A stretch of DNA of 9,613 nucleotides from Flammeovirgaceae bacterium. Lineage in GTDB: Bacteria > Bacteroidota > Bacteroidia > Cytophagales > Cyclobacteriaceae. Of the stretch, positions 1 to 6,135 are shown in pieces. Position 1 is the stretch's first letter; the number at the start of each line of letters is the position of its first letter. The translations under genes were made by a program, and so were the position numbers. The notes below the pieces were generated by a model. That model was not told the origin of the DNA, did not search any database, and saw only the letters and a list, made by a program, of their open reading frames with translations. The stretch spans positions 1 to 9,613 of the forward strand of contig JAKEEN010000060.1 in NCBI GenBank assembly GCA_022616575.1. Direction: 5' to 3'.

Positions 1-1185
1 AAGCACATTAAAATTCAGAGCCAACTTCTTTCGGAATTTTGGGGACGGCCCATGTTTCTTGGTGCACATGTATTGGTGCCTGAAGGATTTGATGAACATC
101 CGGAAGCGCGCTATCCGCTCATGATTTTTCATGGTCACTTCCCCAGCGATTTCGGTGGCTTCAGTACTGAACCACCTGCAGCGGATATGGATACTACTGA
201 TTACTCCGAGCGTTTTGGAATCTATGGATACAACAAGTTTCAAAAACAAGAAGCACATAATTTCTACAAGCAATGGACGAGCAAAAATTTCCCGCGCTTT
301 TTGGTCGTGGAGATTCAACATGCCAATCCCTACTACGATGATTCGTATGCCGTGAACTCAGCGAACCTCGGGCCGTATGGAGATGCCATCATGAAAGAGT
401 TGCTTCCTGAGATTGAAAAAAAATTCCGCGGCATCGGTAAAGGCTGGGCCCGTTTTACGTATGGAGGTTCTACCGGTGGTTGGGAAGCACTGGCTGTACA
501 AATGTTTTATCCGGATGACTTTAACGGTTGCTTTGCAGCCTGCCCTGATCCCATCGACTTTCGTGCATATTGCCTTGTGGATATTTACAAAGACAAAAAT
601 GCATATTGGTACGATAGCGATTTTAAAAAGCTGCCGCGGCCAGCCCATCGCAATTACCTGGGCCAGATTCAAAATACCATGGAAGAGACCAACCACTATG
701 AGTTAGCGCTGGGTACAAAGTCGCGCAGCGGACAGCAATGGGATATTTGGGAAGCAGTTTATTCACCGCAAGGGGACGATGGATATCCAAAAAGAATTTT
801 TAATAAAGAAACCGGTACGATCGATTCAACGGTAGCAGCTTACTGGCGCGAACACTATGATTTGCGATATATTCTCGAACGCGACTGGAAAACCTTAGGA
901 CCGAAACTGGAAGGCAAGATTCACATTTATTGTGGCGATATGGATAACTACTATCTCAACAATGCAGTGTACCTGACGGAAGAATTTTTAAAGAAAACAA
1001 TGAATCCATTTTATAACGGAGAAGTAGATTATGGCGATCGCGCTGAACACTGCTGGAATGGCGATCAGGAAAATCCAAACTACGTGTCAAGACTTCGGTA
1101 CAATACCATGTACCTGCCGAAGATTTTAAAACGTATTCAAGAAACCGCTCCTAAAGGTGCCGATGTGAAAAGCTGGCGATATTAG
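1..1185 (+). CDS. Putative esterase-family alpha/beta hydrolase, 3' part (5' end outside window)
   Basis: The frame is open from base 1, so the ATG at 52 is an internal methionine and the gene begins upstream. The 17 residues before it (KHIKIQSQLLSEFWGRP) read as protein and continue into the hydrolase core. Numbering from the first codon in the window, 394 residues are present. The nucleophile elbow GGSTGG places Ser157. GDMDN holds candidate acid residues Asp313/Asp315, and AEHCW supplies His350 near the C-terminus, so a complete Ser-Asp-His triad is plausible. From memory of the family (PF00756-like esterases of Bacteroidota), full-length members are markedly longer, with a signal peptide and an N-terminal beta domain, so this is probably a secreted or periplasmic enzyme. 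That is inference, since the N-terminus is not visible. The substrate cannot be told. A DUF5655 gene follows 29 bases later on the same strand, with no obvious functional link. Confidence 0.85.
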   Translation, partial: KHIKIQSQLLSEFWGRPMFLGAHVLVPEGFDEHPEARYPLMIFHGHFPSDFGGFSTEPPAADMDTTDYSERFGIYGYNKFQKQEAHNFYKQWTSKNFPRFLVVEIQHANPYYDDSYAVNSANLGPYGDAIMKELLPEIEKKFRGIGKGWARFTYGGSTGGWEALAVQMFYPDDFNGCFAACPDPIDFRAYCLVDIYKDKNAYWYDSDFKKLPRPAHRNYLGQIQNTMEETNHYELALGTKSRSGQQWDIWEAVYSPQGDDGYPKRIFNKETGTIDSTVAAYWREHYDLRYILERDWKTLGPKLEGKIHIYCGDMDNYYLNNAVYLTEEFLKKTMNPFYNGEVDYGDRAEHCWNGDQENPNYVSRLRYNTMYLPKILKRIQETAPKGADVKSWRY

Positions 1186-1214
1186 TAGGTTATTATCTGG
1201 TCATATAAATTCAC

Positions 1215-1640
1215 ATGCCGTTTTTTATGTGGAAATGCCCTACCTGCGGACGAAGCTTTAAGAATGCCAACCAGTATCATACCTGCATACTCATTCGCAA
1301 GGAGGATTTGTTCTTAAAACGACCTCCAGAATTAAAGAAGCTCTGTGATCGGGTTCTGGCATTAGTTGGTTCATTCGGACCATACCGGGAAGAAACCGTG
1401 CGCCCGGATGTTATTTTTCTAAAAACGAAGAGCACCTTTATGGCTATTAAAGTGAAGAAAGATCACCTGGATATTGAATTCTTTCTCGATCATGTGGAAG
1501 ATGTTCCCCCTGTATCAAAATTTCTACAAACTTCGAAACATCGTGTTGCCCACATCGTGCCCATTGATAGCACTGAAGACATAACTCCTCAACTAAAAAA
1601 ATGGATGCGTTATTCTTTTGATCTGATCAATCAGAAATAA
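1215..1640 (+). CDS. Small zinc-finger protein with DUF5655 domain
   Basis: This is a 141-residue cytoplasmic protein with no signal peptide or membrane segment. Residues 6-24 form a compact metal-binding motif with C8, C11, H22 and C24 (WKCPTCGR...NQYHTC), which looks like a zinc finger. Residues from about 32 to 137 resemble DUF5655 (PF18899), an alpha/beta domain of unknown function usually found in short proteins; the tract LVGSFGPYREETV is characteristic. The zinc-finger plus DUF5655 arrangement is one I associate with many Bacteroidota proteins. The start at 1215 gives MPFFMWKC; the ATG at 1227 (MWKC) would keep all metal ligands and is equally possible. No Shine-Dalgarno is seen, as is usual in this phylum. 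The gene follows the esterase gene closely and may be read from the same transcript. The molecular function is unknown. Confidence 0.8.
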   Translation: MPFFMWKCPTCGRSFKNANQYHTCILIRKEDLFLKRPPELKKLCDRVLALVGSFGPYREETVRPDVIFLKTKSTFMAIKVKKDHLDIEFFLDHVEDVPPVSKFLQTSKHRVAHIVPIDSTEDITPQLKKWMRYSFDLINQK

Positions 1641-1726
1641 TAATGAGCATCTCTTAAAACATAAAATCTACTTCATTGCAAATTTCAAAACCTTACGGAC
1701 CAAAAAAGGTAATGACAATTAAACGA

Positions 1727-1794
1727 GGAATTCACCGCGGAGGCAGTCGCTAAGTTAATCAGGTGAATCCCGGAATTAGTCAGGATCGCGGTGA
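1727..1794. repeat. Nested inverted repeats in an intergenic gap
   Basis: One left arm can pair with two different right arms. The sequence attcacc at 1730-1736 is the inverse complement of ggtgaat at 1762-1768. The overlapping tcaccgcg at 1732-1739 is the exact inverse complement of cgcggtga at 1787-1794. The hexamer ggaatt also recurs directly at 1727 and 1772. The two pairings are mutually exclusive. The block lies between the convergent ends of the DUF5655 gene and the membrane-protein gene, so it could act at the 3' end of either transcript. No T-run follows, so it is not a standard terminator. It could also be chance or a decayed mobile repeat. Confidence 0.35.
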
Positions 1795-1798
1795 CGAT

Positions 1799-2287
1799 TT
1801 ATTGTAACCGGGCTCGTAATTTTCTCACTTGTATAGTCGTGCCAATCACAAACAACACAAAGCAAATTCCCACAGCTTTTTGAATCTTAGGATCTTCAGG
1901 ACCCGAGGCGAGCGGAGCATGAAGAGGTAATCGTGTGGCAGTTTCTGTAATACCTGGAATTATGTGAAAAAAGAAAGTCATCGAATAACAAACCATAATG
2001 ATATACGGTGTGAGCTTTCCGAATAGGGTGTCTTTCGTGCTAGCTGCATAAATAATGGCCAGCACTACTAAGGTAATTACTCCCAAGGCATGAGGCTTCC
2101 CAAATCCACCATGTTGAAAGATGCCAAATCCTGTAAGGCAGACAAGGATGGTAGTTACCACGTAGAATTTTCCGATCGTGTTTTCCCAGGTAATTCTACC
2201 GTCACGGACAAATGCGGTAACTCCTGCACCGACTGCCAGCAGACTGATAGCCGTGTGAACTATTCCAAGGGGGGTGAGTCCGAGCAT
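1799..2287 (-). CDS. Five-helix integral membrane protein of unknown function (DUF2306-like)
   Basis: This 162-residue, very hydrophobic protein has membrane segments at about 6-26, 41-58, 66-82, 94-112 and 138-155, and a basic C-terminal tail (VRKLRARLQ) suggesting a cytoplasmic C-terminus. Several histidines lie in or next to the helices (H11, H59, H66, H108, H123), as does an FQHGGFGKPH loop at 57-66; these could bind metal or haem, but that is speculation. The layout and the early Leu/His pattern recall the DUF2306 group of predicted membrane proteins. I am not certain of this family, and a plain 'hypothetical membrane protein' is a safe fallback. The start is an ATG at 2287 with no other convincing candidate upstream. 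It is the last gene of the minus-strand run, and the neighbouring minus-strand gene is separated from it by a terminator, so it is probably transcribed alone. Confidence 0.7.
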   Translation of the reverse strand: MLGLTPLGIVHTAISLLAVGAGVTAFVRDGRITWENTIGKFYVVTTILVCLTGFGIFQHGGFGKPHALGVITLVVLAIIYAASTKDTLFGKLTPYIIMVCYSMTFFFHIIPGITETATRLPLHAPLASGPEDPKIQKAVGICFVLFVIGTTIQVRKLRARLQ

Positions 2288-2386
2288 AAGTGGATATGTT
2301 TAATTCCTGATAATAACTTTAAGATACTATTCCTCTTTGTCAGGTTTAGATTTATTCAGTAAATAGCTTTTTTTGATAAATTGTTT

Positions 2387-2495
2387 AGCCTCACCCATCT
2401 CCTCTTTTCTGCTAACCGATAATTCAGTTTGCCCTCTCCCGCGGGAGAGGGCATCTTCGAGTGGTGCGAGTTGAAGAACGTTGTTGGGTGAGGCT
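2387..2495. repeat. 109-bp symmetrical palindromic element with 11-bp terminal inverted repeats
   Basis: The ends are perfect inverted repeats of each other: agcctcaccca at 2387-2397 and tgggtgaggct at 2485-2495. The exact middle (2431-2452) is a perfect 22-bp palindrome, and its centre coincides with the centre of the whole element to within a base. The two 32-33-base arms between centre and ends pair poorly. The end-and-centre pattern (CCTCACCC outside, CCCTCTCCC/GGGAGAGGG inside) matches a type of short dispersed intergenic repeat I know from many bacterial genomes. It looks like a MITE- or REP-like unit rather than a gene. No flanking target-site duplication is evident. There is no transposase in the window, so if mobile it would have to be moved in trans. 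Confidence 0.7.
2431..2452. repeat. Perfect 22-bp palindrome at the element's centre
   Basis: The half-site gccctctcccg is followed directly by its inverse complement, with no loop bases between them. As DNA it could extrude as a cruciform; as RNA, either strand would fold with a strained tip. Neither side carries a T-run, so it is not an intrinsic terminator. It is more GC-rich than the surrounding sequence, which argues that it arrived as part of the repeat element. Confidence 0.8.
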
Positions 2496-2594
2496 TGCAA
2501 CATGATCAATTCTCTCTCTTTTTTATTGTAACCTGACAAAGTAGGACTATCTAATATAAGCAAAACAATGAGTACCCCGACCGACCCCAGGAGA

Positions 2595-2622
2595 AATAAA
2601 AAACCGCGCAAGGGCTGCGCGG
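2595..2622 (-). terminator. Intrinsic terminator of the small secreted-protein gene
   Basis: On the minus strand a perfect 7-bp GC-rich stem (plus-strand arms ccgcgca 2604-2610 and tgcgcgg 2616-2622) encloses a five-base loop. It is followed at once by a T-rich tract (complement of aaataaaaa at 2595-2603). It lies about 30 bases after the stop codon of the minus-strand gene ending at 2652, where an intrinsic terminator should sit. It separates that gene from the membrane-protein gene downstream. Confidence 0.85.
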
Positions 2623-2651
2623 TAATTGTAAAAATGGAAATGGTCAGTCAT

Positions 2652-3095
2652 TTACTGCTTGCTCGCTATGGAATCATTTTTTTTAAGTGAAGCAAGCACA
2701 CGGCCTTTAGAAACTTCAAAGGAGGAATAGACGAGTTGCAATGAGTTCTTGCTCTTATTCTGCACGGCAATGATTTCTTTCACGTTGATTTTCATGTCTG
2801 CAATACCATCGCCCATGCGCCATTCTTTTAAGGACACCTGGCTGTCGTCTTTTAATGCAATCGTGCGCTTCTTTCCAATCTGTCCGCATTCATTGTAATT
2901 AATCGTAAGCTGATCGTTGGCTGCGCTTCCATCAAGTGTAAAACTTGGGATGGTGGCATCGCGCCAAACATGCTGTTTTACCAGTACTTTGTCGTTCAGA
3001 GAAATGGTGTAGCTCTCACCGCCTATTTCTGTGAATGAAAATAGAGTGGCACAAGCAGCAAGCCAGGCAAGGGGTTTGTTGATGATCCGTTTCAT
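2652..3095 (-). CDS. Small secreted protein of unknown function
   Basis: This 147-residue protein starts at the ATG at 3095 (MKRIINKP). It has a basic N-terminus followed by a hydrophobic stretch at about 8-22, so it is probably exported. LAAC at 12-15 fits a lipobox, but the hydrophobic run before Cys15 is short and continues after it. Either a lipoprotein or an ordinary Sec signal cut near residues 22-27 is possible. The mature part is predicted by eye to be beta-rich, with recognisable strands at SYTISLNDKVLVKQ, DQLTINYNECGQIG and TIALKDDSQVSLKEW. I have an impression of similar short proteins in other Bacteroidota, but know no named domain. Its function is unknown. An intrinsic terminator follows the stop codon. 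The gene upstream on the same strand ends 171 bases away, so it probably has its own promoter; a weak TACTTTCA element sits at 3136-3143 on the minus strand. Confidence 0.75.
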   Translation of the reverse strand: MKRIINKPLAWLAACATLFSFTEIGGESYTISLNDKVLVKQHVWRDATIPSFTLDGSAANDQLTINYNECGQIGKKRTIALKDDSQVSLKEWRMGDGIADMKINVKEIIAVQNKSKNSLQLVYSSFEVSKGRVLASLKKNDSIASKQ

Positions 3096-3215
3096 AATTG
3101 AAGTTTTTAGTTGAAGACTTTATTTAATTCAACGATGAAAGTAAGCAGATTGATTGCCCCTTTCTTTGATGTTTGATGTGATGCAGGCTTTTCTTGATGA
3201 AATGTTGGATTAGAC

Positions 3216-3253
3216 GTGAGTCTTGAGTCCTGAGTCTCGGTCTCAATACTCAC
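3216..3253. repeat. Imperfect inverted repeat downstream of the hydrolase gene
   Basis: The sequence gtgagtcttgag at 3216-3227 is the inverse complement of ctcaatactcac at 3242-3253 with one mismatch, giving a 12-position stem and a 14-base loop. The block is also built from repeated gagtc-like pentamers (gagtcttgagtcctgagtc), so it may have grown by slippage. It begins about 14 bases after the stop codon of the minus-strand hydrolase. No T-run follows on that strand, so it could stabilise or process the 3' end rather than act as a classical terminator. Confidence 0.5.
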
Positions 3254-3266
3254 TACTCGTTCCTAA

Positions 3267-4145
3267 TTACAGATTTCCCAAAAAGCCATCAACCTTCTGA
3301 TAGAACCATGCGGGATCATCATAAAAGATGAAGTGCCTGGCGGTATCACTCATTTCGACTTTGGCATTCTTTACAGTTTTTAGTTGTGCTGTATAAGAAT
3401 TAGTAGCACTTTCTTTGGTAACACCGTAATCCTTATAGGCAACCCATGCGCCCAAAAGCAACACCGGACAATCAATGCTGGCTACCGTTTGGCGTAAGTC
3501 GATGGTAAACATTTCATACATAACTTGTCCTATGGTCTTTGAATCGCACTTTTGTGCAATAAAAGAAATTTGTTCAATACGATCTTGACTTTGTATCATC
3601 GTTGGTAAATACATTTTTTGGTTCATCTTAATTTGCTCTGGCGTAAGGGTACTCATCATGCTGCGCATGTTTTCTGCCATTGGCTTGGCTGATTCGGGAG
3701 TTGCATTCGGCATCTGAAGTGCCGTCATAAACGGAACACCGTCAACGGCTAATACTTTTTCAAAAAGTCCGGGTGCACTTGAAGCGGCCCACAGTGAAAT
3801 AAATCCACCCATGCTATGACCAGCAATTACCGGCTTGTTTAGTTTCTTATCCTTAGCGTATTGTATAATATCATCCTTTACTGATTCGAGAAAATGATCG
3901 TTCAGATTAGGTGCATGGCCACCAAAACCAGCTAATGTGAGCACATGACATTCATACTGCTGCTGATAGCGCTCCATGGTTTCCTTCCAAACCTCACCAT
4001 TACAGTAAAGTCCGTGAATAAGAATCATGGGCTTGCCCTTTCCTTTTACTTCAGACGTAAAATAAACCTGGGCTTTTGTTACTTCGTGTGCCAGCAGGAA
4101 GGCGAGTATCAACCCGATGGCGGGAACAGTGAATAATCGTTTCAT
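3267..4145 (-). CDS. Secreted alpha/beta hydrolase
   Basis: This 292-residue protein starts at the ATG at 4145. The frame can be extended upstream to a TTG at 4235, but only the ATG start gives a clean signal peptide (MKRLFTVPAIGLILAFLLAH...KAQ, about 26 residues), so I use it. The mature protein shows the alpha/beta-hydrolase fold in order: the LIHG oxyanion-hole motif at about 42-45, the nucleophile elbow GHSMGG with Ser111, a candidate acid Asp239 after the strand CPVLLLGAW, and His271 in TARHFIFYDDP. All catalytic elements are present, so the enzyme is probably active in the periplasm or outside the cell. An HG-then-GHSMGG hydrolase could be an esterase, lipase, thioesterase or peptidase, and the sequence alone does not say which. 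It is transcribed divergently from the LytS/LytTR operon across a 228-base gap with a candidate operator. Confidence 0.85.
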   Translation of the reverse strand: MKRLFTVPAIGLILAFLLAHEVTKAQVYFTSEVKGKGKPMILIHGLYCNGEVWKETMERYQQQYECHVLTLAGFGGHAPNLNDHFLESVKDDIIQYAKDKKLNKPVIAGHSMGGFISLWAASSAPGLFEKVLAVDGVPFMTALQMPNATPESAKPMAENMRSMMSTLTPEQIKMNQKMYLPTMIQSQDRIEQISFIAQKCDSKTIGQVMYEMFTIDLRQTVASIDCPVLLLGAWVAYKDYGVTKESATNSYTAQLKTVKNAKVEMSDTARHFIFYDDPAWFYQKVDGFLGNL

Positions 4146-4205
4146 TGTATTTGTGTTTGATTTTTGATTCGAAGAAACAGGGCAGTCTTGACTTAATAAA
4201 TTTTG

Positions 4206-4235
4206 ATTGACCAAGCAGCGATCTGAATTGACCAA
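4206..4235. promoter_or_regulatory. 9-bp direct repeat with LytTR-operator spacing
   Basis: The sequence attgaccaa occurs at 4206-4214 and again, identical, at 4227-4235. The gap is 12 bases, so the period is 21 bp, or two helical turns. A degenerate third copy (cttgactta) lies at 4187-4195, slightly out of phase. LytTR-family regulators such as AgrA are known to bind two 9-bp direct repeats separated by about 12-13 bp. This repeat lies upstream of a LytTR regulator operon and 60-90 bases upstream of the divergent hydrolase start. The sequence itself is only a partial match to the published LytTR consensus, so the assignment rests on geometry and position. Confidence 0.4.
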
Positions 4236-4292
4236 CCGACATCATTTAACGATATGCCTTTTCAAGGGATATGGATAGTTGTTTACTTGATG

Positions 4293-4326
4293 TTGGATGT
4301 AGTTCATAAATGATTTTATACATTTC
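4293..4326 (+). promoter_or_regulatory. Candidate Bacteroidota-type promoter of the LytS/LytTR operon
   Basis: TTG at 4293-4295 and TACATTTC at 4319-4326 match the TTG / TAnnTTTG pattern with one mismatch and a 23-base spacer. Transcription would start about 40 bases before the ATG at 4374. A competing -7-like element, TACTTTAG, lies at 4362-4369, immediately before the start codon, but has no TTG at the right distance. Both calls are weak. Confidence 0.25.
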
Positions 4327-4373
4327 GTCAATGAAATTCCGTATGCACCACAGTAACATCTTACTTTAGGCCG

Positions 4374-5405
4374 ATGTCAACTGGTCTGTCATTCTGGGCA
4401 AAACTCTACCGGTACAAAGTTCACCATGTGGTGATGTGGTTAGCCTATTGGGTCTTTTGGACCTTACTATACCAGTCATATTATTCGAACCTATGGTTAT
4501 TGTTGGCAGTAATTGGTACTTATTTCATTTTTAATGCGGCTTCATTTTACATGATAGCATATTATTTCTTCCCACACTTTCTTTATAAGCGACTCTATGG
4601 AAAATTTATACTATGGAGTGGTGTACTTATTATCTTACTTTCTATCGGATTAGCGGGATGTCTTCTTCCTTTTTTTAGTGGAAGTGATACGCCAGAGTAT
4701 CAAATCGGTTTTTTTGGGCTCGTTCAAACATCATTTATTTCCATTTGCACAATGACTGGTTTGATGTGCGGCATTAAACTGGTCATTGAGAAAATAAAAT
4801 CTGATAAACTAATACGTGATCAGGACAAGCAACGCCTTGAAAGTGAGCTTCAATACCTGAAAGCTCAGGTAAACCCGCATTTTCTGTTTAATGCAATTAA
4901 CAGCATCTATTTCCTGATCAGGAAAAATCCAGACCATGCCGCTGAAACCCTGATTAAACTTTCAGACTTGCTGAGGTTTCAACTTTATGATTGTTCGGGA
5001 GATAAGATTTCCATCGAGAAGGAAATTGAGTATGTTAAAAATTTCATAGCACTGGAAAGAATGCGGAAGAGCGACAAAGTGAGAGTGAATATTGAAATTG
5101 AATCGCTATCAGGTTTTGAAATTGCCCCTTTCTTACTTATTCCATTCCTGGAGAATGCATTTAAATATGTTTCGAATTACAATGATCTCGAAAATTTCAT
5201 AGAAATAAAGCTGAGCAGACAGGGAGATAAACTGAGAGTAAACTTCATAAACACAACAGACCGGGTTCTTAAAACTAACGTAGGTGGGATTGGCTTAAAA
5301 AATGTTAAGCGAAGATTAGAACTTCTTTACCCAGGCAAACACGACCTGAGCATTCGTGATGAAGATGGGATGTATTCAGTAGATTTGCGGTTGGAAATAG
5401 TATGA
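4374..5405 (+). CDS. LytS-type sensor histidine kinase
   Basis: This 343-residue membrane kinase has four hydrophobic segments at about 17-34, 40-64, 78-100 and 112-137. A short linker helix (140-162) follows, then the His_kinase domain (PF06580). The phosphoacceptor box LKAQVNPHFLFNAINSIY carries His169. The ATP-binding part has an N-box (LIPFLENAFKYV, Asn261) and a glycine box (VGGIGLKNVKRRL, 303-315), which is the compact LytS/YpdA-type ATPase rather than a classical HATPase. All key residues are present. There is no separate periplasmic sensor domain, so the signal is probably sensed in or at the membrane. The stop codon overlaps the start of the response regulator by four bases (ATGA), so the two are translationally coupled and almost certainly cognate partners. 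The ATG at 4374 is supported by an in-frame stop just upstream and has no clear Shine-Dalgarno. The ligand is unknown. Confidence 0.93.
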   Translation: MSTGLSFWAKLYRYKVHHVVMWLAYWVFWTLLYQSYYSNLWLLLAVIGTYFIFNAASFYMIAYYFFPHFLYKRLYGKFILWSGVLIILLSIGLAGCLLPFFSGSDTPEYQIGFFGLVQTSFISICTMTGLMCGIKLVIEKIKSDKLIRDQDKQRLESELQYLKAQVNPHFLFNAINSIYFLIRKNPDHAAETLIKLSDLLRFQLYDCSGDKISIEKEIEYVKNFIALERMRKSDKVRVNIEIESLSGFEIAPFLLIPFLENAFKYVSNYNDLENFIEIKLSRQGDKLRVNFINTTDRVLKTNVGGIGLKNVKRRLELLYPGKHDLSIRDEDGMYSVDLRLEIV

Positions 5406-6112
5406 GCGCACGTATTCAGACAATTGTTGTAGAAGATGAGCCCCTGGCACAGGAAGGATTGCTAAACTATGCAAAGCAGGTTGAGTTTTTGTCTGTTGTG
5501 AAGGTTTGTGAAGATGCGTTAGAAGCGAATCAGGTGTTGAGTAAGCACAAGGTTGACCTGATGTTTTTGGATATTCAGATGCCCAAGATCACCGGCATTG
5601 ATTTCTTGCGGTCACTTAAAAATCCACCCATGGTCATTATGACCACAGCCTATCCAAACTTTGCCTTGCAGGGATATGAACTGGATGTAATTGACTACCT
5701 GGTAAAACCATTTCCGTTCGATCGTTTCCTGAAAGCCGTTAACAAAGCCAACGACTTTTATCAGATTAGGAACAGAGGAGCCGAAACGAATGTGGGAAAA
5801 CAAAATTACTTTTTTGTAAAGTGTGATTACCGCTATGAGAAAATACGCTTTGATGAAGTTGTATATGTAGAAGGCATGGAGAATTATATTGTGATTTATA
5901 CGCACACCAAAAAATTTATGACTTTGCTAAAGATGAAGACAATTGAAGATACGTTGCCTCCGAATGATTTTATCAGGATTCATAAGTCATTCATCGTTTC
6001 TATTGCTGCCATCACATCGGTAGATGGTAACGAAGTGATTGCCGGGGGCAAACGTCTGCCAGTAAGCCGCGAACGCAAAAAGGAAATCCTGGCTCGCTTA
6101 ATCAGCAACTAG
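5402..6112 (+). CDS. LytTR-family response regulator
   Basis: This 236-residue protein has an N-terminal receiver domain (about 6-118) with the acidic pair E11/D12, phosphoacceptor Asp57 in MFLDIQMP, T81/T82 in MTTAY and Lys103 in YLVKPF, so it should be phosphorylatable. The C-terminal LytTR DNA-binding domain (about 135-232) shows the usual tracts YFFVKCDYRYEKIRFDEVVY, the motif VEGMENYIVIYT, FIRIHKSFIVSI and LPVSRERKKEIL. LytTR proteins bind short direct repeats with their beta-strand fold rather than a helix-turn-helix. The gene overlaps the kinase gene by four bases and is expected to receive phosphate from His169 of that protein. Likely targets are its own operon and the divergent hydrolase gene, given the 9-bp direct repeat between them; this is inference. 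The gene ends 23 bases before a convergent gene, with no clear terminator between. Confidence 0.94.
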   Translation: MSARIQTIVVEDEPLAQEGLLNYAKQVEFLSVVKVCEDALEANQVLSKHKVDLMFLDIQMPKITGIDFLRSLKNPPMVIMTTAYPNFALQGYELDVIDYLVKPFPFDRFLKAVNKANDFYQIRNRGAETNVGKQNYFFVKCDYRYEKIRFDEVVYVEGMENYIVIYTHTKKFMTLLKMKTIEDTLPPNDFIRIHKSFIVSIAAITSVDGNEVIAGGKRLPVSRERKKEILARLISN

Positions 6113-6135
6113 TTCCGACAACTATTGACTAATAA

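Larger units (their letters stand above)
2288..2651. other. Gene-free stretch holding a palindromic repeat and a terminator
   Basis: I find no credible gene in these 364 bases. They contain, in plus-strand order, a short T- and A-rich leader upstream of the membrane-protein gene, the symmetrical palindromic element at 2387-2495, a pyrimidine-rich stretch, and the minus-strand terminator at 2595-2622. The open frame on the minus strand from 2611 starts with TTG inside the terminator hairpin and reads through the whole repeat, so I do not call it as a gene. Any promoter for the membrane-protein gene should lie between about 2288 and 2390; I see no good TAnnTTTG match there on the minus strand. 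Confidence 0.7.

Noticed and set aside
358..706. Opposite-strand and shifted-frame short reading frames.
   Set aside because: They lie inside the esterase gene, which contains the catalytic serine motif in the main frame here. Neither has protein-like features.
2431..2452. The central palindrome as an intrinsic terminator.
   Set aside because: It has no loop and no T-run on either strand. The convincing terminator is the separate hairpin at 2604-2622.
2327..2611. A 94-codon minus-strand reading frame with a hydrophobic N-terminus.
   Set aside because: Its start is a TTG inside the terminator hairpin, its 'membrane' segment comes from T-rich DNA after the hairpin, and its second half is a translation of the palindromic repeat.
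4146..4235. A 30-codon N-terminal extension of the alpha/beta hydrolase starting from TTG at 4235.
   Set aside because: The extension is polar and would bury the clear signal peptide that begins at the ATG at 4145. It also runs over the direct repeat.
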